DNA of 64,000 nt from Arthrobacter frigidicola (lineage in GTDB: Bacteria > Actinomycetota > Actinomycetes > Actinomycetales > Micrococcaceae), in assembly GCA_003602285.1 (NCBI GenBank), contig QZVU01000004.1:62001-126000 (forward strand), given 5' to 3'. Both the position numbers and the translations under genes were made by a program. Below, piece after piece: positions 57,938-64,000 of this stretch. Position 1 is the first letter of the stretch; every line of letters starts with the position of its first letter. The notes below the pieces were generated by a model, which did not search any database, was not told the DNA's origin, and was given only the letters and a program-made list of their open reading frames with translations.

Positions 57938-58016
57938 AGTTCTCAGGGCGAACGCCACCGGCACGCGTGCCGTGGGCGGGGCGCCCTCCCCTCCTGTACC
58001 TCAGGAGGATTCCACC

Positions 58017-58631
58017 ATGGCTCTCACCAAAGCCACCCCCCGCACGGGCATGTCCCCGCGCCGCTTCCAATGGCGCGTCGTCGACATCGTCGTCGCGTCG
58101 GTCCTCGCCGTCGCCGTCGGCGTCATTTTCTTCGCCTGGTCCGCCGGCTACAGCGGCGTCCAACTGCTGACCGGCGCGTTCCCGCCGCTGCTGGGCCTCT
58201 ACACCGGTGGCTGGCTGATCGCCGGGGTGCTCGGCGGCCTGATCATCCGCAAGCCGGGCGCCGCCATCTACTGCGAGGTCCTCGCCGCCGCCGTTTCGGC
58301 CCTGCTCGGCACCCAGTTTGGCTTGTTGGTGCTGCTGTCGGGCTTCATCCAGGGCCTCGGGGCGGAACTGGTGTTCCTGCTCTTCCTGTACCGGAAGTGG
58401 AACGTTGGGGTCGCGCTGCTGGCCGGGCTCGGCGCCGGCATCGCCCTGGCCGTGAGCGAGAACATTCTCTACAACGCCCTCTGGTCCGTTGAGTATCAGC
58501 TGCTGTATGTGCTGTTCGCCTCGGTCTCGGGCGTCCTCATTGCCGGGCTGCTGTCCTGGCTTGCCGTGCGCGGGTTGGCGAAGACCGGGGTGCTTTCCTC
58601 CTTCGCCGCCGGACGCACGGCGGACCGGTGA
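58017..58631 (+). CDS. ykoE: Thiamine-related ECF transporter substrate-binding subunit YkoE
   Basis: 204 residues, about six helices. WRVVDIVVASVLAVAVGVIFFAW is the YkoE opening, followed by GLIIRKPGAAIYCEVLAAAVSALLG. It binds thiamine or its hydroxymethylpyrimidine part in the membrane and is paired with the ATPase and T-subunit downstream. TCAGGAGG precedes the ATG; the TPP riboswitch controls the operon. Overlaps ykoD by 4 bases. Confidence 0.92.
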   Translation: MALTKATPRTGMSPRRFQWRVVDIVVASVLAVAVGVIFFAWSAGYSGVQLLTGAFPPLLGLYTGGWLIAGVLGGLIIRKPGAAIYCEVLAAAVSALLGTQFGLLVLLSGFIQGLGAELVFLLFLYRKWNVGVALLAGLGAGIALAVSENILYNALWSVEYQLLYVLFASVSGVLIAGLLSWLAVRGLAKTGVLSSFAAGRTADR

Positions 58632-60121
58632 CCGTGGGCTCCACCCGCCCGGTTGCCGCCACCGCCGACGGGTGGGGGTGGCGGCACGCCGGGCGGCCGG
58701 GCTTCGCGGTGCGGGGCGTCGACCTGCACATTGAACCCGGCGAGCGGGTGCTGCTGCTGGGCGCTTCGGGCTCGGGCAAGTCGACCCTGCTCTCCGCGCT
58801 CGCCGGCGTCCTGGGCGACGCCGAGGAGGGCGAGCAGGAGGGCAGGATCCTGCTCGACGGCGAACCCCCCGCGGCCCGCCGCGGCCGGGCCGGGCTCGTG
58901 CTGCAGGACCCGGACTCCCAGATCGTGCTCGCCCGGGTCGGCGACGAGGTGGCCTTCGGGGCCGAGAACCTTTCGGTGCCGCCCCCGGAGATCTGGCGGC
59001 GCGTCCGGGAGTCCCTCGACGACGTCGGCCTCGACGTTCCGCTCGACCGCTCCACCTCCGCGCTCTCCGGCGGACAGAAACAGCGGCTCGCCCTCGCGGC
59101 GGTGCTTGCCATGCGCCCGGGGCTGCTGCTGCTCGACGAGCCGACGGCCAACCTGGACCCGCAGGGCGTCACGGAGGTGCGCGACGCGGTGGTGCGCACC
59201 CTCGACCGGACGAACGCGACCCTGGTCGTCGTCGAACACCGGGTGGCGGTATGGGCCGACGTCGTCGACCGGGTTGTGGTCCTCGGCGCGGGCGGGGGCA
59301 TCCTCGCCGACGGCCCGCCCGCAGCGGTGCTGGGAGACCCGGCCACCCGTTCGGTGCTCGCCGCGGCCGGGGTGTGGATTCCCGGCTGGCGTCCGCCGCT
59401 GGCGGAGGCACCGGGAACCCGGACGCCGGGACCGGAACTGCTGGCCGCCCGCGGGCTCTCCGTGGCGCGCACCCGGCGGGGCCCGGCCGTCCTTGAGGGC
59501 GTCGGGCTGTCCCTGCCGGAGGGCTCGGCGCTCAGCATTGTCGGGGCGAACGGGTCGGGCAAGTCGACGCTGGCGCTGACCCTCGCCGGCCTGCTGCGCG
59601 CCCGCGCCGGAACCGTCGCGGCCGCCGATACCCTGGCCCGCGGCGCCGGGGCTGACCCGGCGCGGTGGAAGTCCGCCCAGCTGGTGCAGCGCATCGGGTC
59701 CGTCTTCCAGGACCCCGAGCACCAGTTCCTCACAGGCACCGTCGTACAGGAGCTTGAATTCGGGCCGCGCTCGGCCCGGATCCCCGCCGCCGAGTACGGG
59801 CCCCGGGTCGAGGCGCTGGCCGAGCGGCTGCGGCTGACCCACCTGCTGCACGCCAACCCGTTCACGCTCTCCGGCGGGGAGAAACGGAGGCTGTCGGTGG
59901 CGACAGTGCTCGCCACCCGGCCCGCTGTCCTGGTGCTCGATGAGCCGACCTTCGGCCAGGACGCCGGAACCTGGGCCGAACTCGTAGGCCTGCTGCGCGG
60001 GCTCGTCGCGGAGGGACGCAGCGTGGTGTCGGTGACCCACGACGATGACTTCACCCGCGCCCTCGGCGGCGGCATCCTCGAAGTGCGGGCCGGCAGCGCG
60101 CGGCCGACGGCGGCGGCATGA
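58628..60121 (+). CDS. ykoD: ECF transporter ATPase YkoD (two fused ABC domains)
   Basis: 497 residues from a GTG overlapping the ykoE stop. Two ATPase halves: Walker A GASGSGKST and GANGSGKST, signatures LSGGQKQR and LSGGEKRR, Walker B LLLLDEPTANLD and LVLDEPTFGQD. The fusion provides both A-subunits (EcfA and EcfA') of the energy-coupling module. Position between YkoE and YkoC confirms the role. Overlaps ykoC by 4 bases. Confidence 0.94.
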   Translation: MTVGSTRPVAATADGWGWRHAGRPGFAVRGVDLHIEPGERVLLLGASGSGKSTLLSALAGVLGDAEEGEQEGRILLDGEPPAARRGRAGLVLQDPDSQIVLARVGDEVAFGAENLSVPPPEIWRRVRESLDDVGLDVPLDRSTSALSGGQKQRLALAAVLAMRPGLLLLDEPTANLDPQGVTEVRDAVVRTLDRTNATLVVVEHRVAVWADVVDRVVVLGAGGGILADGPPAAVLGDPATRSVLAAAGVWIPGWRPPLAEAPGTRTPGPELLAARGLSVARTRRGPAVLEGVGLSLPEGSALSIVGANGSGKSTLALTLAGLLRARAGTVAAADTLARGAGADPARWKSAQLVQRIGSVFQDPEHQFLTGTVVQELEFGPRSARIPAAEYGPRVEALAERLRLTHLLHANPFTLSGGEKRRLSVATVLATRPAVLVLDEPTFGQDAGTWAELVGLLRGLVAEGRSVVSVTHDDDFTRALGGGILEVRAGSARPTAAA

Positions 60122-60915
60122 GCGCGGACCTCTCGGCGCCGGTGCTGAGCGGGGCGGTGCTGCTGCGGGCCAACCCGCTCTCGAAGCTGTTCGCCGCGGG
60201 AATCGTGACGGTGGCCGTCATGCTCAGCATCGACTGGGTCAGCGCCGCCGTCGTGCTCTCCGGGGAACTGCTGCTGATGCCCCTGCTGGGGATCAGCGCC
60301 CGCAGACTTCTGCTGAGGATTTGGCCGCTGGTGGCCGCGGCGGCGGTAGGCGGGTACGGCACGGCACTGCTGGCCGAGAAAACGGGACGCGTGCTGCTTG
60401 ACGCCGGGCCCTTCCTGTTCACCGAGGGCTCGGTGGGAGCCGGCATCGCGGTGGCCCTGCGCGGCCTGGCCGTGGCCCTGCCCGGCATTTTCCTCATGAT
60501 CTCGACCGACCCGACCGACCTCGCCGATGCCCTGGGGCAGAAGCTGCGCCTGCCGCACCGGTTCGTCCTGAGCGCGCTGGCCGCGATGCGGCTCGCCGGT
60601 CTGCTGCTCGATCAGTGGCGCACGCTCGGTCTGGCCCGCCACGCCCGCGGCGCCGGACCGGATGGGAGCCCTCTCGCCCGCGTCCGGGATTTCCTGGGGC
60701 AGTCCTTCGGGCTCCTCGTCCAGGCGATCCGCCGGGCCACCCGGCTGGCCGTGGCCATGGAGGCCCGCGGCTTCGGTGCCGGGCCGCGGACCTGGGCACG
60801 GGAGAGCACCTTCAGTGCCGTCGATCTCTGGGTCGCCGCCGCAGGTGCCGCGCTCGCCGCGGCCGCGGTGACCGCCGCGGTGGCGGCCGGGACCTGGAAC
60901 CTGCTTCTCACCTGA
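60118..60915 (+). CDS. ykoC: ECF transporter transmembrane (T) subunit YkoC
   Basis: 265 residues, about six helices. LLRANPLSKLFAAGIV is the EcfT/CbiQ opening. The coupling-helix motifs with Ala-Arg-Gly stretches appear as ARHARGAG and MEARGFGAG, the two ARG-type motifs that contact the ATPases. Ends the thiamine operon; the next gene is convergent. Confidence 0.92.
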   Translation: MSADLSAPVLSGAVLLRANPLSKLFAAGIVTVAVMLSIDWVSAAVVLSGELLLMPLLGISARRLLLRIWPLVAAAAVGGYGTALLAEKTGRVLLDAGPFLFTEGSVGAGIAVALRGLAVALPGIFLMISTDPTDLADALGQKLRLPHRFVLSALAAMRLAGLLLDQWRTLGLARHARGAGPDGSPLARVRDFLGQSFGLLVQAIRRATRLAVAMEARGFGAGPRTWARESTFSAVDLWVAAAGAALAAAAVTAAVAAGTWNLLLT

Positions 60916-60955
60916 CGCCGGCCAGAAGCCAGGAGTCAGGAGGCCCAGGGCGGGG

Positions 60956-61831
60956 TTAGAGGAACCGGTCGACCAGAGCGGCGAGTTCCGCGGTGAGCTC
61001 CGGTGCCGTGGGGATGGCCGCACCGTCGATCGCCGTCACCGGCGTCAGCAGCCGGATGCTCGAGATCAGCCAGACGGCGTCGGCCTCCAGCAGGTCCTTG
61101 GGTTCCAGCGGGCCGTACCCGAGTTGCCAGCCGGCCTCGGCCGCCGCCTTGAACAGCGCCCCCTGGGAGGTCCCGGGCAGGATTCCGCTCTCGAGCTGCG
61201 GCGTCACGAGCGTCTTGACGCCGTCGCGGTGGCGGGCGGTCAGGACCGTGGAGGTGGGCCCTTCGAGGACCTTCCCGTCGGAGGAGGTGAAGATGACATC
61301 GTCGGCGCCGTGGTCCTTCGCATGCCGGATGGCGGCCATGTTCACCGCGTAGGAGAGGGTCTTGGCGCCCAGCAGCAGCCAGGGTGCGCGCTGGGCGACG
61401 GTGCTGTCGTAGCCGCGGTCGAGCAGCAGCACCGAAACGCCGGTCTCCCGCTGCCGGCGCGTGGCGGCAGGGACAGGGGAGACAGCGACCCAGGCCGTGG
61501 GCCCTGCGCCCTCGACCCCGCGGGTGGCGATCAGCTTCACCACGGCCTCGGGCTGGCCGGGGGTCGAGGCGGCGTACTCGGCGAGCGCGGTGCGGATGGC
61601 CCGGCTCCACGCTTCCGCCTCAGGAATCTCCAGGCGCAGGGCCGCGGCCGACGACGCCAGCCGTGCAAGGTGGGCCTGTTCCTTGCGGACGCCTCCGTCG
61701 ACGGCGAGCAGGGATTCGAAGACGCCGTCGCCGCGCGTGGCACCCTGGTCGGTGGCCATGAGCTGGGGCTGGGACGCATCGGCCACGCGGCCGTGCTCGA
61801 AGGCTGAATCAAGGAACACCAGAACTGTCAT
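60956..61831 (-). CDS. pabC: Aminodeoxychorismate lyase (class IV aminotransferase fold)
   Basis: 291 residues. PLP-dependent class IV: the lysine that holds PLP lies in the KTLSYAVNMAA stretch, with DDVIFTSSDGKVLEGPTSTV and DQGATRGDGVFES as other signatures. It converts aminodeoxychorismate to 4-aminobenzoate and pyruvate for folate. It follows the PabB-containing gene by 28 bases on the same strand, so both are likely co-transcribed. A branched-chain aminotransferase role is less likely given that neighbour. Confidence 0.87.
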   Translation of the reverse strand: MTVLVFLDSAFEHGRVADASQPQLMATDQGATRGDGVFESLLAVDGGVRKEQAHLARLASSAAALRLEIPEAEAWSRAIRTALAEYAASTPGQPEAVVKLIATRGVEGAGPTAWVAVSPVPAATRRQRETGVSVLLLDRGYDSTVAQRAPWLLLGAKTLSYAVNMAAIRHAKDHGADDVIFTSSDGKVLEGPTSTVLTARHRDGVKTLVTPQLESGILPGTSQGALFKAAAEAGWQLGYGPLEPKDLLEADAVWLISSIRLLTPVTAIDGAAIPTAPELTAELAALVDRFL

Positions 61832-61859
61832 GCCGCCAGCATAACGACCGCGACCGGCC

Positions 61860-63920
61860 TCAGTCGGGGAAGCGCGACCCGAGGGCCGACAGCACGCCGA
61901 ACGCCTTGGTGCGCACTTCCTCCCATTCCTCTTGCGGCACGGAGTCGGCCGTGATCGCCCCGCCGACGCCGAGCGAGACCCGGGTGGCCCCGCCGTCGTC
62001 CTCGAGGACCAGGGTGCGGATGACGACGGCGAGGTCGGCCGCGCCGGTCAGGGAGAAGTAGCCGGCCGCCCCGGAATAGGCACCCCGCGGAGCCTCCTCG
62101 AGGCGGTCGAGCAGGGCCATGGTGCTGATCTTCGGCGCCCCAGTCATCGATCCGGCGGGGAAGGCCGCCGAGACGGCCTCCGCGCGCGAGGATCCCGGCC
62201 GCAGCCGGGCGTCGATGGTGCTGACCATCTGGTGCACGGTGGCGTAGCTTTCGATGGCACACAGCCGGCTGACCGTAACGGAACCCGGGACGGCGAAGTG
62301 CGAGAGGTCGTTGCGCAGCAGGTCAACGATCATGATGTTCTCCGCGCGGTCCTTCAGCGACGCCCCGAGGTCCCGTCGGAGGGCCTCGTCCTCCACCGGG
62401 TCGGCGGAGCGGCGCCGGGTGCCCTTGATGGGCTCTGCGCGCAGGAAGCCGTCGGCGTCGAGCCGCAGGAACCGCTCGGGTGAGGTGCTGGCGAGCGCGG
62501 CGCCGGGGAAGCGCAGCAGGTGGGCGAAGGGCGCGGGGTTGGATTCGCGCAGCGCCAGGTACAGCGGCAGCGGGTCGACGGCGCCCTCGAGCCGGGCCTC
62601 CAGCGCCGTAGTCAGGCAGACCTCGTAGGTGTTGCCCTCCCCGATCTCCGCCTGCGATTCCTGAATCTTGCCGAGGTACCCGGCCCGGGTGTCGCGGGCG
62701 GTGAAGACGGGGGCCGGTCCGGCCGGCGCAGCGTTCCGGGTGGCGCGGCTTCCCGGCGCCGGGGCGCCGAGCACTGCGGCGCGGGCGGCCTCGAGCCAGC
62801 GTCCGCCCTCCGGGTCCACCGTGCCGTCGCCGAGGGTGAGCAGGAAGGTGCACCGCTGCTGATGGTCGACGACGACGGCGCGCCCGGCGAAGATCAGGGC
62901 CGCGTCGGGAAGCGGAGCCGCCGGCAGGGACGCCCCTCCGGTCTCCCGCTTCAGTTCGTAGCCGAGGTAGCCCAGCCAGCCGAGGGCGAAGCCGCACTCA
63001 TAACCGGCGGGGGCGCGCATGCTTCCGCGGCCCCAGACGCCGTCGAGCCAGCGGAAGAACTGACCGGAGATGCGGGCGGTGACGGCGCCCGCGGTGACCT
63101 CGGTGAGGCCGGCGCGGTGGCGGACCGACTGGCCGTACCGGCCGCCGTCGTCGGCCAGGATGGTGAACCGGCTGCGCTCCGGGGCGGTGGTCGCTCCGGC
63201 GTCGGAGCTGTCGAGCCACACCGCCGAGGGCGAGGAGCCGTACAGTCCGGCGAACACCTCAGGGGTCGAGGGCTCATGCTCAAGGCGCTCGGCATGGACC
63301 CGCAGGCCGCGGCGCCCCGCGCGCTCGGGTGACATGGGTGCGGCCCACCGCGGCAGCCCGGACAGGGCCAGCCGAACCTCGTGCGGGGTGCCCAGGCCGC
63401 GGTGGCCCTGGACGATGAGGTCCGCGTTGCCCGCCGGGTCGTCCTGGGCGAGCCAGCCGAGTTCCTGGTCGGCCCAGCGCTGCCAAAACGGCGCGAACGT
63501 GTCGCCGTCCCGGGTGAGGGCGCTGGTGCGGCGGACGTCGTCGGGCGCTTCGACCCACAGGGCGGCGTCGAGGTAGGGCCGGGCGGCGGCGCAGGAGGCC
63601 CCGACGCCCTCCATAATTACAATCTCGGCCGGTTCGGTGCGCCGCAGCGGACCGTCGGTTCCGCGCTCCCAGTCCCAGGCGTGCCAGCTGGCCGTGCCCC
63701 CGGCGGCCAGGGGGCGCAGGACCGACTCGACGTAGCGGGCCAAACCTCCGGCGAGCCCGTCCCAGCCGGGGTAGATCTCCTCGAGGTGGAACAGGCTCAC
63801 GCGGTGGTGTTCGCGCAGCAGCGCCGCCAGTTCCACGGCCAGGGTGGTCTTGCCCGCGCCGGAACGCCCGTCCACGGCGAGGATGAGAGGGACGCCGGCC
63901 CGGCCGGAATAGGCTTCCAT
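61860..63920 (-). CDS. pabB: Fusion of P-loop kinase domain and aminodeoxychorismate synthase component I (PabB)
   Basis: 686 residues from the ATG at 63920, five bases after GGTGGAAG (a GTG at 63932 is possible). Residues 10-200 are a P-loop kinase of uridine-kinase type: Walker A GRSGAGKTT (18-26), EEIYPGWDG, VIMEGVGASC. Residues 210-686 are a chorismate-binding enzyme: IGEGNTYEVCLTT, PIKGTRRR, HQMVSTIDARLRPG and FPAGSMTGAPK. PabB aminates chorismate with ammonia from PabA. A PabB-kinase fusion is unusual; the kinase substrate is unknown. pabC follows. Confidence 0.88.
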   Translation of the reverse strand: MEAYSGRAGVPLILAVDGRSGAGKTTLAVELAALLREHHRVSLFHLEEIYPGWDGLAGGLARYVESVLRPLAAGGTASWHAWDWERGTDGPLRRTEPAEIVIMEGVGASCAAARPYLDAALWVEAPDDVRRTSALTRDGDTFAPFWQRWADQELGWLAQDDPAGNADLIVQGHRGLGTPHEVRLALSGLPRWAAPMSPERAGRRGLRVHAERLEHEPSTPEVFAGLYGSSPSAVWLDSSDAGATTAPERSRFTILADDGGRYGQSVRHRAGLTEVTAGAVTARISGQFFRWLDGVWGRGSMRAPAGYECGFALGWLGYLGYELKRETGGASLPAAPLPDAALIFAGRAVVVDHQQRCTFLLTLGDGTVDPEGGRWLEAARAAVLGAPAPGSRATRNAAPAGPAPVFTARDTRAGYLGKIQESQAEIGEGNTYEVCLTTALEARLEGAVDPLPLYLALRESNPAPFAHLLRFPGAALASTSPERFLRLDADGFLRAEPIKGTRRRSADPVEDEALRRDLGASLKDRAENIMIVDLLRNDLSHFAVPGSVTVSRLCAIESYATVHQMVSTIDARLRPGSSRAEAVSAAFPAGSMTGAPKISTMALLDRLEEAPRGAYSGAAGYFSLTGAADLAVVIRTLVLEDDGGATRVSLGVGGAITADSVPQEEWEEVRTKAFGVLSALGSRFPD

Positions 63921-63971
63921 TGCTACTTCCACCGGGTGCCGGGGAGCCGGCGGGTGCGGTGCCGGGAGAGG

Positions 63972-64000
63972 ATATAGGGAGGGGCATCAGGCGAAGGCAA
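63972..64000 (-). promoter_or_regulatory. Probable promoter of the kinase-pabB/pabC operon
   Basis: On the minus strand TTGCCT (64000-63995), 17-base spacer and CTATAT (63977-63972) form a promoter 52 bases before the ATG at 63920. The window ends at the -35. Confidence 0.6.

Noticed and set aside
58537-61023. Long open frame on the minus strand across ykoD and ykoC, over 800 codons
   Set aside because: It is antisense to three clear genes with catalytic motifs, and its product is Arg/Ser/Pro-rich with no domain. Long antisense frames are expected at this GC content.

Overview
The window is chromosomal DNA of a high-GC Gram-positive bacterium. Its gene content and style fit the Actinobacteria, most likely a Micrococcaceae/Arthrobacter-like soil organism. 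The evidence is dense genes with ATGA/GTGA overlaps, frequent GTG/TTG and apparently leaderless starts, IdeR/DtxR-like iron boxes, an actinobacterial c-di-AMP riboswitch before an M23 peptidase, a DCD:DUT-type dCTP deaminase and YkoEDC thiamine uptake. The genus is an inference. I see no plasmid, phage, insertion sequence or CRISPR locus.

Layout: (1) 1-8.6 kb: a secreted GH26-type glycosidase, cut by the left edge, behind a c-di-GMP riboswitch. It is followed by a LacI regulator divergent from a six-gene operon (enolase-superfamily dehydratase, 2-hydroxyacid dehydrogenase, zinc dehydrogenase, KduD, KDPG aldolase, KDG kinase) that should take a sugar acid to pyruvate and a triose phosphate. 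(2) 8.6-22.5 kb: stress and repair genes: OhrR-like regulator and flavoprotein reductase, UDG-like glycosylase, spore-photoproduct-lyase homologue, ArsR/SRPBCC pair, TerC, ABC-F ATPase, ATP-grasp ligase and small ChaB and PRC-barrel proteins. (3) 22.5-35.4 kb: iron uptake split over two loci, a siderophore-binding lipoprotein and a two-permease/ATPase/siderophore-reductase operon, which share an identical 14-base iron box. Between them lie a second flavin reductase, a CPBP-like membrane protein, an orphan histidine kinase and a YihY/BrkB protein. (4) 35.5-46 kb: c-di-AMP riboswitch and M23 peptidase, lipid kinase, SGNH hydrolase, the zinc-independent ribosomal protein set rpmB-rpmG-rpsN, HU, and a CopD-CtaG fusion coupled to a thioredoxin-NHL protein.

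(5) 46-50.6 kb: a complete sugar ABC importer (binding protein, two permeases, MsmK/SugC-type ATPase). (6) 50.8-57.7 kb: panD, tRNA-Gly(CCC), a protealysin-like M4 protease with its emfourin inhibitor, kynA, dcd, then a DUF559 endonuclease-like gene bracketed by two families of short repeats, an Atg22-like transporter and a DUF4235 protein. (7) 57.8-64 kb: TPP riboswitch with ykoE-ykoD-ykoC, then pabC and a fused P-loop kinase-PabB protein for folate synthesis.

The least explained part is 54.46-55.88 kb. A five-unit 20-21 bp tandem array and three copies of a ~50-base hairpin-forming element bracket a Vsr-like (DUF559) endonuclease gene. The fused kinase-PabB protein and the c-di-GMP control of a secreted glycosidase are also worth a look. 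All functions come from reading the sequence by eye; no database search was run.
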